Source: Heterobilharzia americana (lineage: Eukaryota > Platyhelminthes > Trematoda > Strigeidida > Schistosomatidae). From it: a stretch of 64,000 bases of DNA. A program made the translations under genes and the position numbers. The stretch is from NCBI GenBank assembly GCA_944470555.2, contig OX104127.1, positions 140,510,786 to 140,574,785 on the forward strand. Reading direction: 5' to 3'. Under the pieces are notes generated by a model that saw only the letters and a program-made list of their open reading frames with translations, was not told the DNA's origin and did no database searches. Positions 25,601 to 38,100 of this stretch are shown here, one piece after another (position 1 is the first letter of the stretch; each line of letters starts with the position of its first letter).

Positions 25601-28600
25601 AGAGTAACCCACATTCAAAGTAGTGTCCCAAAAACCACCCTAACAGCTATTGAAGTAACCTATTACAGTTCTCCAATTTATGAGAAAACTACCATCCAGC
25701 CTAAAGGCCAGAACCTGATTGGTTATTTAAGCAGTTGTTGGTCCGCTTTTAAAGTTACTCATCTAAACACACAGCTACAAAAGATGTATCAGTTTGATAA
25801 ACTACAAGTGGAGTATCTCTAAAGTTTGGCTTTAAACAACCCCCTCTTAGCAATGACTGAAATAACCAATTCGACCTCCTTATTTTACGTAAATTCGACT
25901 AACTTCAAAAGCCACCCTAGCAACTGCTAAACTGACTAACCGAATTTCGGAATTTTCATAGAATAGAGGGGTGTAATTGGTTCTCAGAAGTTGCTAGAGT
26001 GCCTTTTTATAGTCACTCCAAAAATCTACCTTTCCAGCCGAAATAAAGAAACTTGACTGGTTACTTTGATTGACTCTAAAAACAACGGAAATAACCGATA
26101 AGACTTCTTTATTTTATGAAGGTCAACCTTTTCAGCCGAAATAGAGAAATCTAATTGGTTATTTCAGTTATTGATAAGCTGGTCTTTGATTCACCCTTTT
26201 GTAGTTTCAATAAACCAAGTCCATACATCTTTTCTGCTGATCGATTTAGATGAGTGACTTTAAAGACCATCCTAGGAGCGACTGAAATAACCAATCAGGC
26301 TTCTCGATTTTACGAAAATTTGCCTTTCTAGCCGAAATATAAAGGAATCTAGTTGGTCATTTTCGTTGGTGCCAGAGTGGCGTTTAAAGTCACTCTTTTA
26401 GGTAAATGACTTTCAAGGTCACTCTAACAATTGGTGATGAAATCACCAATCAGGTTTTGGTGTTTCGGCTGTGAATTTAGTTCTTCATAAAACAAAGAAT
26501 CATAATTATCATTTGACCATTTTAGATAGCCGTAGTTTGGCAGACTAGTATTTTTACTGGGTGAAGATTGAAGATGAGATACAAATTTGGACCGCGGCCG
26601 GATTCGAACCAGTGACCAGCGGGTTACCAACTGAACTACGAAGTCCGACTGGTGACCGAAATTTTATTTCAGCAGTTAGGGTGGTCTTTTTTATTAAAGT
26701 CATTCATTTAGATAGGTCTTACAGATACCAATTGTTTTGAAGGTAAACAACTCCAATGAACTGTATTTACGGATTATGTTTGTATGATGTAACAGAAATG
26801 AAAGAAATTGTTTATAATTCAAGGAAGAGTCGAATGAGGTATATATTGAAGGTAACTTAAAGATTTCATTGGTGTGCAGATCCAAACGAATTTAAAAAAC
26901 GTATTACCCTTTGACTTACCGTCGGAATTTGCTTACTCGTGAAACTGTTCATGTTGTCGGTTTTTAGAAGCTGTTTAGTTAGAAATTACTATTACTTTTT
27001 TGGTAATTCACACATCAACCAAAGTGTCCTCAGAAGACACCTAGAAGATAAAAATGATGTTTAGCGTCTATTCTGTTCTTTATCACCAGAGTTCATAAGT
27101 TAAAACGAAGCAACTTATATGGCGTATTACTACTGAATTACTAGATCTGAATTAGCTGTTTGGTTTTGTCCTACTGAATACTAAACAATAAAATCTGACT
27201 GAAACCGATTGTCTGTATTATCTTTTTACCTAGTTCTTTAGTTCATGATGAGAATGACCTAATTCATTGATTGTTGACTGAGGAAGGGATGAAGCTATCA
27301 ATTTCATATTGTCTGTTCCTGGTCATTAAACTAGGAAGTTCACCATCGTGCTGCACTTTGATGAGTGTTAGTTGACTGGCGGTAATTGGCGGGAAGCTTT
27401 GCTCGACATGTATTTCGTACTTTTTAGTTCTTGTGACTGAGGCGTATCTGCAATTTTGGAAGGACTGATGTCCCCCTTGAGATTAGAATCCGTATCATCC
27501 AGTGCTGCAGTCAGCGACATTACCACTGAACTATTCGGTCAGCACTCAGGACTAGACAACATGAAATTGACTGCTCTCCAGTGACCAATCACTGTATTTA
27601 ATCCAGTCCTACAGGAGGCCATCTGAGATCAAATTAGCTCAGTGGTAACGTCATTGACTGCAACACTGAGCAGCGCAGGTCCAAATTTCAGGGAGGGGGA
27701 CGTTAGCTCCTTCGACGTTTGTAGATACACCTTGTTGATGAGCGCCAATAAGCGGATTTCAAGCAGGGCTTCTTGTTAGTTGCCTCTAACCAAGTGAAGA
27801 CCTCATTAGGTTTTTTAAGATGTATATCCACCACTTTTTGGCTGCTTGCAACTCAGTAAAACTGTCTTCTCCCTGATTCTCCATTGTGGTTTTTGTTAAT
27901 GTTAGTATACTCCAGTTTAGTTTGTCAACTCATCAACACAATTGCAGATGATAACATTATCATCAATGTTGTTTTTTGCAAATTGCAATGAGGAAAGGCA
28001 TAATTAACGCTATATGTTATTCGTGTTTGTTTGCATTTTGTTGTCTTGACACATGATGTTTACACGATTTTACAAACATAAAATGTTAGATGTGAGCATG
28101 CAAAGTTATATCCTGTGTTTAGCATTAGAAGATGAGGTGGTGGAAAGACCGCTATCTTGATATATATATGTGCATAATTAGGCATATAGAGATGGGAATA
28201 AGCAGACAGGCAGGTAAACAGAAAGAGATACTTTAGTGGTATGGTATATTTGTCTTGTAAAATTGATATCACTGATTGGGTTATAATTTTAAGCACACAC
28301 ACGCCATACACTTGCAATTCACTAAAGAGAATCAGTTTTCATGGTATGTTCTGGATACATCTGATTGCATGTGTATATGTATGTGTGTGTCACGTATCAT
28401 GATATCAACACCACGATGTGAATTGTAACCATGACCAGTAACAATGGCGATGCGTGTATTAACGCTTATAAAAAGCTACTGTCTTTGTAAGAGAGAAATC
28501 TCTGTCCACTTTGGTTTATTATGTCGGTGAAGCATCGGACCGGAAACCCTGTCGCGGTCTAAATCTTCATTTCACCTTCAATCATCGCTCAGTATAAATA

Positions 28601-31600
28601 CTAGTCTGCCAAACTACGGCTATCTCAGATAGTCGAATGATATTGAACATTTTCTCGTTGTGTAATGTGTTTGTAAAAGAAAGTCAAGAAGTAGCCTTTA
28701 AGGTTATCATAGAATCTGCTAAAGTAACCAATCGGATTTTGGAATTCTGTCTGGGATTGTAGTTTTTCGAAGAAAACAGGAACATGATTGGTTATCTCAA
28801 CAGATGTTAAGATGGCCTTTAAGGAAACTCAAATCGATTTCGTATGTTGGGATTGTCTGTATATGTTTAAAATATAGTCTCATTAGTTTCATCTACTACT
28901 ATTACAGTAGTAATAACAGGGGGTTTTACATACACATATGGAGAAAACTCTATTCCGAAATAGTGGAGAATATTTGTAGCTCAGGTGGATGGTCTTGGTT
29001 GTATTATGTTCTCTGAACTCAGAGAACACAACACAACCAAAACTCTATTCCTTTCTCTTCGATATCGATGATTAATTTTGACGAAGTGAGAACCGCATTT
29101 TATAGAGTAAATCGTAACTTCAAATGATTATTGTGAGCGAAAATATTTCAGCGTTTTGGAAAAATCTGTTATCTTATTTTGTCCACCTTCTATCTTGAGA
29201 AGTATTGTCGATTGACTATCACTTCTCTTTTTTTCACTACTCATTTCTATCGAGGCTGTGTGTACACAAATCATGCTTCATCTCAAGTTTAGTCCCCACA
29301 TTTGTGTAATAGAAGATTTTGATAATTTGGAGGTATCCGAGATAGTTTAATATTTGGCGAGCGACCCCTGGTATCCGATTTGACATAGAGTTCGGACGTT
29401 GAAGGCTTTTAAATAAAATCAATGGTGGGGTTTTAGGAGACTAGAAATGAAGTTTTGATGGCTTTGACCATTGGAAACGGTCACAGAATGACAGGTTGCG
29501 TAAAGTGTAATGAGCTTAATATTGGTAACAGGATATGAAGGCAAAGGGGGAGACAGAGTCGAGGAAGATTGGTTGTGTTTGATTGGGTCATATGTACTAT
29601 GGAAAGCCTGTAGGCGGTTTATACTTTCCTGCCGCCCACACCTTGGAAGGCTACTTCTTCTTAAGGTACCTGAAAGAGAAGATGATTTGTGTGACTGCAG
29701 AGCCCATAGGACATCTGTTTGAGACCTTCCAGACACAGTTTTTTGTGGTTTGGTTGTTCTAACGCCGGATGGAGAGAACCCATGCCGAAGGCACCTGAAG
29801 GACGTTGGGGATGGTGGAGTGTGTCATTTTCGTCTCCAATCTTTGCTAACCTCCCGTTTGAATGACTGCATCAGAGTGGCACAACTGATTATCCAAGGAA
29901 AGTAACTTACTGCTGTCACCCCCCATCCAACTAACAGCAGTACAACGCTACCCTCAGACCCCCATCAGAGTGTAGTAGTTTATACTACAACGGTAACTGC
30001 TTTTCCTCTAACCACTATCCAACAGACTTTTCTGGCATGGCAGGACATCGACGGAACAAGCGTTCTACCAGCATAGGTCGTTGGGTCACTGTGAAATGCT
30101 AGCCCAACGACCACGTTAAGGTAGGAGCTATTGGTCGGGAATGCTAGTGTGTTCCTGTTGTGAAAGTGTTCTGTATAGCTCTTCCCAGTGCAAACTCGCG
30201 GGAGCTAGAGGAAACGTTTTTAAATAATTGAGTGATTCACTAGCGTAATCAGTTGTGTGTTTCACTTGCAGCCAAATATGTTAAACGTCTTCCTATCACT
30301 GATGATAAAACTCCATGGCATGGTAAATGCTTTGGGTAGCAAAACTTGACTATCAAGCAGCTTTTAGTGTTCACTGAATATTTCAAAACATTGCGGTCCT
30401 TGTCAGTTTCCATACCTTCTACATGTTACAGAAAAAAAATGGGATGCGTTGCATACATTGGGACACTAGATATATGCAAGGCTCTTATACTGACTATTTT
30501 TTTAGTATCAGAATATGCTGTACAAACATTTCGACTGCATAGTGCTATTAATGATGATTACTATTTTCTAGTGTATAGCAAAACGGCGTCATTCGGCAGA
30601 AAACTTTGCTTATCTCAGGCTTTATCCTTGCTAGCATTCAACGACAGGGTATATGAAAAGACTGATCTTCGCTTGGTGACTCGAACCCACGCCAATCAGT
30701 GCTGATTTGAGAAAACTTACAGTTAAATTATTCACGTAACGGCGTAAATCCAAATTGAAATGAATTGTGCACACTGCCGACAACCACGAAACCTAGGTCA
30801 AGCAAGGTTTCCTGACAACTTACTGTTAATATCTAACGTGTAACATGAGGAGTCACATGATACCTTGTTACTTGGATTAGTGATCATATTGAGAATTTGA
30901 TAGATAGACTTTGGCCATTGCTGATCACTTAGCACTTAACAGATACATCAGTTACCTATCATCCGGTATCCAATAACCGATTCGACAGCCTATACAAATA
31001 CCACTTTTGAATAACTCTATGGTAAATTCCTTCATGGAATACATCTGTATTGAAAAAAGTTATTATGACATATGTGTACCCACGAGATGCTATACAACTA
31101 ATCCAAATGATATAATTTCATTGATTGGTCACTGGAGAGCAACCAGTTTCATCTTGTCTATTCCTGAGTGCTGAAAGAGTTCTATCGGTCATTTTGCATA
31201 ATGATCATTAAGCTAGGAGCCCAACCACTGTGGTGCACTTTGATGGATGGAAAATCATGTGAATCGATAGTTTGCTTTCTCTAATAGTCACTAGGTGAGA
31301 CTAAAAGATATGGAATATAACGGAACTTGAAGGAGGGAAATCTATGATTGTCTTTTTTGATTTTTTCTCTTTCACATGTCCTAATGTACATTGGTCAAAT
31401 TTTAAGTCTATTTATACTGGGTGACGATCGACGGTGGCATGAAAATCTGGGCTTCAGCAGGATTCGGACCGGTGAACAATGGCTTTCCAGCTGGGTGATC
31501 TATCAACTAAGCTGCGAGACTAGTCTGCTGACCAGATTTATATTTCACTTCAATCACCAAGGTTTTTGTCCGACTTCCATGTGAATTCGTAACGCGTGAC

Positions 31601-32079
31601 TATCTCTTGATCGTACTCATATTGCCTGTCCAGTGAAGACTTCTCATCTCAGTCTCAGTCTACTTAAATTAGAGAGAGAGAGAGGGTGAGCATCGTGCAG
31701 TGAAACCGATAAAGTCTGTTTTGTTGTGAACATGAATGATTAGAGATGAGAAAAAGCGTTTCCATATCGTTTGAAATGGTAATTTCTCATCATGAGCGAT
31801 GCAGCGATCTCCTACTGAATAAACATTGATTACTTCTAGAAGAACATGCCTAGAAGTAAGCAAGTTTTAGCATTAGAGAATCATTATGGCTGTGTTTATT
31901 GCCTCAGTCAAATATTTCGTTGTTAAGGTGTGAGAAATCAAGTTCCACATTACTATACCCTGTACTTTATTCCTCGGGATCCTTAACAACTTTAATGTAT
32001 TTGTTTATCATGAAGGTGTTGACATCCCTTATGAGTTCAATCGACGCTTAAGTTTCTTTGCAAACTAAATCCATTGCTG

Positions 32080-32125
<46 letters not shown>

Positions 32126-35100
32126 GCTTTGTTCCAAACAATATGCCTGATACAGTATGGAACTCTCAGTATGTGTGGTATTTCAGAGGATTCACCCCGA
32201 ACAACAATATTTTGAAAAGAATGACCATTGAATATGAATAGTGTTGATAGTGATAGTAGTTTAAAGGTAGTACTGTGAAACAGCCAGCCGGTGTTGGATT
32301 AGCGTCTGGTCTATAATATAGAATAAACAAGAACTCGAACGAAAGTTTCATGGTGATTGTACAGGTTCATTCAGTCAGTTCAAGAAACTGCTATTCGGGA
32401 TAAGTATCTGAGGAATACAAATATGATGTATTTTTGTGCATTCAAAACAGTCAATTTCCATCTAACTTGATATATTTTTTCTTCGTTTTATTATTAATTC
32501 TAGAAATGGATATTTCAGAGCATTTTAAAAAGTGTCCAGGATTATATGTTACTTTCGAAGGGCATGTTTAAAAGATTAAGAACAACTGGAAGAGAAGAAT
32601 TTGATGTAATATGTCGAGTAGAATATTTTTGATGGCCCAAGGTTTATGCCAAACCTTTATCCGCCTCATTCAACAACTATATGAAGATGCCACATGCCAA
32701 GTAATCCACAATGGGAAGCTCAATGATGCCTTTGAAGTGAAGACAGGAGTGAAACAAGATTGCCTACTATCCCCATGATATTCCTTATTGTGGTGGACTG
32801 GATCATGCAGCAAACAGTAGGCAGCGAGAAAAGGGGGATACACTGGACGACGGAAAAGAACCTAGAAGACTTGGATTTCGCCGATGACTTGTGCCTAATG
32901 TCACATAAACTTGAAGATCTGCAGGCAAAAACTAACAAGTTGACAGAAGAGGCAGCTAAGACGGGACTTCAGGTGAATATAGAGAAGACAGAAGTGATGA
33001 AGATACCGCACCACCACCATCAACAACAACAACAAACTCCAATCACCGTCAACGGGAGAAACTTGAAGGAAGTAACCTCCTTCACTTATCTAGGAAGCAC
33101 TGTTTCAACTACAGGCGGGACGGACGAGGACGTCAAAGTCAGAATCGGAAAAGCAAGACAGGCGTTCATTAGCCTGAAACCAGTGTGGAGATCTTCTGCA
33201 CTCAGCATGCGGAACAAGATACGGATTTTCAACACCAACGTCAAGTCAGTGCTCTTGTATGGCTCAGAGACTTGGCGCGTCACGAAAGGCATTTCCAATA
33301 AACTACAGACATTCATCAACAACTGCTTACGCTCGCTGCTGAAGATCAGATGGCCAGAAAAAATAAGCAACAAGGAACTCTGGAACGAACCAACCAAGAA
33401 CCTATCACGCAACAAATATGCAGGAGGAAGTGGAGATGGATTGGCCATGCACTGAGAAGGCCGACTGGGGACATCACGCGTCAGGCCAGTTACTCGAGTG
33501 GAATCCCCATGGGAAGCGACGAGTTGGACGCCTGAGGGTGACATGGAGGAGGTCGTGTGAGGAGGAAATGAGAGCTTCTGGGCTGTCGTGGGACCAGGTT
33601 CAAAAGATCTCAGAGAACAGAGTTCACTGGAGGCGTGCTACTGAAGCCCTATGTTCCACTAGGAACCCAAGGGACTAATAATAATAATAATAATAAGGTT
33701 TATGCCATTATATCAAATAACCAGGTTGCTATCTAGGAATAGATCAACACAGACGAAACCAATAAAAGATAGTCAAGGAAACTTAGTTACCAAAGAGGAG
33801 AAACAAAGAAAACGATGAGCTGACCACTTAAAAAAACTTTTGAATCAAACACCACGACCACCTGCAACTCGTCCAGAAATATCACCAGCAGCCCAGACAC
33901 AGAATTACCAGTGAACAAAAGCCCTCTGACAAAAGCAGAAGTAAAGTCCTGAGTGCCATAAAGTCGCTGAAATCCAGGAAAGCAGGAAGACTAGATGGAA
34001 TTCCTCCAGAAGCACTGAAAACAGACGCAGAGACAACAGTGGACATGCTCACACCACTATTGCAGAAGGTTTGCAAGGAAGGAAGGAAGAAACGAAAGGT
34101 ACCTACTGATTGATTAGAAGAGGGGCTACCTGGTCAAACTCCCAAAGAAAGGAGACCTAAGTCTTTGCAAGAACTGGCGCCGAATCATATCCCACCACTG
34201 CCCACCCAACGCAAGCAAACTGTTAAACTGCATCATCGTGGAGAGACTAAAGGATGCGTTGGATTCAAAGTTACGACCGAAACAGGCTGGCTGGCTGGCT
34301 TTAGGAAGAACAAATCATAAGCGGATCAAATTGCAGTGCCACGCTACGCTACACATCATCATAGAACAGAGTATAGAATGGCAGTCAACTCTCTACCTAA
34401 CCTCAACTTCATTGACTTTGAAAAGTCTTTGCTTCGACAGCGTCGACCGAGAAGTAATTAGGCAGGTAGCTGCTTCAACACTACGGTTTTATTGCTACTA
34501 ACCTTTATCAACCTCATTTAACAGCTATATGATGATTATGATGCTACATGCGAAGTGATTCACACTGGAAAGCTCAGTGACGCCTTTGAAGTGAAGACAG
34601 GAGCAAGAAAAGGCTGCCGCCTACTACCACCGATGATCTTCCTGATTTTGGTCGACGGGACTGGACTGGACTGGATCATGCAGCAGACAACTGCGAGAAG
34701 ATGGGCATACGCCGACTGGACCGATGGAGAGGCCCTGGAAGATTTGGATTTCTTCGGTGATGATTCATGTTTAGTGTCTTGTTGTACAAACTCGAGGATC
34801 TGCAGGCGAAAACTAACAAGCTGGCAGAAGAGGCGAGGCGAGGCAGCGAAGGAAGACGGAACATCCTTCAGGTGAACGTAGAGAAGATAGATGTGATGAA
34901 GACACTCAACCACCAATAACAACAACAACAGGCACCATCAGTGGGAGAAACCTAAGGGAAGTAGTCTCTTTCACCTACCTACCTACCTACTAAGGCAGCA
35001 TCGTTTCAACTACAGGAGGCGGTACAGATGAGGATGTCAAAGCAGCCAGTATCGGAAAAGCAAAACAGGCCTTCAGTTAGTAATCTGAAATAATCAGTGT

Positions 35101-38100
35101 GGAGATCTACTGCACTCAGCATAAAGCGTGAACAAGATCCGGATTTTCAACGGTAATACCAGTCAACTCAGTGCTTCTATATGATGGTTGAGAGGCTTGG
35201 TGCGTTACGAAAGGCATTTTCGACAGATTGTAAACATATATGAACAGCTGCCACCTACGCTCGCTCGATACTGAAGATCAGGTGGCGAGAATGATAAGAA
35301 CAAGCAACAAGGGGCTCTGGCTGGTTGGCAACGTACCAACCAAAAAGCTAGGGCCCAAAAATATGTAGAACAAAGTGGGGATGGATTGGATTGGATACAC
35401 ACTGAGAAGACAGTTTAGAGACATCACTCACCAGGCCGGGCCGTGGAGTGGAAGCTAAGTGGGAAACGACGAGTTGGGCATCCGAGGCTGACATGGTGTA
35501 AATCAGGTGAAGAAGAAATGAAAGCTTGTGAGCAGTCGTGGAGCGAGGTTGAAAAGACTACAGAGAAGAGAGTGAAATGGTAATGTGCTACTGAAGCCCT
35601 ATGTTCCACTAGTAACCCAATGGACAAATAATAAATGATAATAATAAGATTCATGTAGGCCACCGTATCCAATACTGTTCATTGGTTCAATACTTTGTAC
35701 AAGATATGCATGTAGATTTACGAGGAAAGACGGTGTTAAAATTGACTACAGATCTCAACAGAAATATTATTTATTTAATACTAGAATGAAATAGTCATTC
35801 GTCAATCTCTTCATAGTCTTGTCAAGTCAGTATTCATCACAGAATGACATTAGTTGGAGAACCATAGAAGATTTAGGAACACTGGAGAGCTGTTTCGTCC
35901 TAGTATGAGACTCCTCAGCAGTAAGTACCCATCACCCCGCCAGAGATTGAACTCAGGATCTCTACGCCTCATGGTGAACGCACTAACCATTAAGCTATTC
36001 GGCTGGAGTTCAATGATCTACAGTCTTCTACTTTTATCAATTCACGATAAAGCCATGATGAATACTACCTTGAAATAAACCTTAAGCCGTATATATGTAT
36101 ATATTTTGTCAATTACTATGTTTATTTACAGATCAGGAGATAGTAATAATGTCCTAGACAATCTACTCTCTCGTATGGAACAATATGCAAATAATTTAGA
36201 AGAATTAGTTGAACAACGTACAGCACAATATTTAGAAGAGAAGAAGAAAACTGAAGATTTATTATATTCAATGTTACCAAGGTAAGTAATGATAAGATTT
36301 GATGTGTACATTTGTGTACTCATTCATACTTCTGGTGGATATATAATTGAATTTATGCATATTAGATATTGAGAGTCAATTGATAGAAGAAATCCTGGAC
36401 CTAAATTTTGGGCTTCTTAAGATTAATCACTAAGATGTATTTTCAACCATGAGGAAATTGGTGTGATTTTAACCCTGTGTCACTCAGTGCTGTTAACGTC
36501 GGAGACTTAAACATTACAAATATTGACATTTTTATGCATTCTAAATATGTTTAAATCGGATTTTACAGCTAAAGATACGATATGGCTACATATTTCTCAT
36601 TGCTGTGCTCAGTTACAACTATCTACTCACTTTCTTACGAATTTGTTACCATTCGATTTCAACTCACATTTACTTATACTATCAAATATTTTAATATTTC
36701 TGACGTCATTTTCATTTCTGTATTATTTTAATGACAACAAACTAATAACAATTATCAGAATGTATTACTATTACTATTAGTATGCGCAAATTGTTCTCTA
36801 CAGATCACTGAAGAATTTAGAAGTCGCTGAACATATTCAAAAGTAATCGCATCTAGCTAGAATTTTTCAGATATTCACAGAACTATAAATATGAATCTGT
36901 GAAGTCAATAGCTTTAGCGATGAGCTCTATCCTAAACGAGCGAAATGGCTATCCAGTTCTTCGATCACTCTAATCTGCTTGATGAAATCTGTAGATTATC
37001 CTGTGTGACTTTCATCTACTCAAGTTGTTTGTTAGTAGTATATTTCGATAGTTCATGATAGCTTTGCGTCAGACATGACACATTACGAACTTAGCTACGG
37101 GTTGGTTTCTAACGGAAACCTTGTTGAGTGGCGCCACAGTTGGGCAATTGAAAAGCTACTCAGCTGTAAGAAATATCGACATGGACTGTTCAATCTGTAA
37201 ATCATTTACAAATTGACCATCAATGGATTTAAGACTTGTTTGGAACTCGTTTGGAACTCATCAAGGCTGCTTGTAGATATGTAAATACTAAAGTATTTGT
37301 GTAACAACTAGCCGTAGGCAGGTCTCCGTGTAGCATGTATGTACGGTTTTCCAGGGGGGGGGAGGGGGGGTGCGTAGGAGAGTAAACGTCTTCACTGCTC
37401 TCCTCGGTGCTTAAGTTCTTCACCTAGGTAAACTAGAAGTTAGGCATGGTGTGTGCGGCTGGTTCGAATCACAATTGAGAGGATGGCTGCTTTTGAGTGT
37501 TAACCATGAGGGGTCTAAATCCCACCTCCAACACCAGATTGTAACGACCAGCTGTTAGCAGGTTTTTGTCTAACCTAAAGGTAGGTACGCTGTTGCAAGT
37601 GGGCGCGTAGAAGAATGTCAGTTTGCATTTTTACATACATGAACGTTCTCATAAAACTTCCATAGATTATTCCACTATTTCTGTTACCGTGAAACCGGAT
37701 AAAAGGATAGTATGACCGAAGGTTATTGTACAAGTGTTCAACTTAATAAATATATCACCATGAAATTATATAAATTACTTACAGATATTTTATTCAAGAT
37801 AAACCAATGGATGTAATGTAATGTCTTTCTTTTTTTGGAAAAATCTCTGTCAACAGATCTGTAGCTAAACAGTTATTCCGAAATCAACCAGTCACTGCAG
37901 AAAGTTTCGAAATGGTTACAATCTATTTCAGTGATATCGTAGGATTCACATCGCTTTCAGCTGAATCTACACCGATGCAGGTATGTAAAATACGATTTAT
38001 TGAAGAGTCTTTTTGGTTGATAATTTTGCAATGATATTATAAGATAGTTGTATTCATCTTATCTTGGACTCGTCAGCCGGATGTACCTGCACCCCGTTGA

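Larger units (their letters stand above)
24012..36131 (+). other. Intron 5
   Basis: 12.1 kb, the longest intron. It holds SINE copies, the inverted-repeat array, a dispersed repeat shared with 49 kb, and two RTE copies. Nothing recognised in about 25094-25380, 26720-27270, 27830-28500, 28835-29420, 30200-31060 and 31690-32080. Confidence 0.85.

Noticed and set aside
25400..26470. CRISPR-like array
   Set aside because: The genome is eukaryotic. The units alternate in orientation with divergent copies and no regular unique spacers.
30346..30705. 119-codon open frame on the plus strand
   Set aside because: It starts at a TTG, matches no known family, lies within a large intron and ends in repeat-like sequence. 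No splice structure or motif supports it.
33745..35650. Target-site duplication for this RTE copy
   Set aside because: I compared the bases before the start with those after the TAA tail and found no matching pair longer than a few bases. The start is uncertain.
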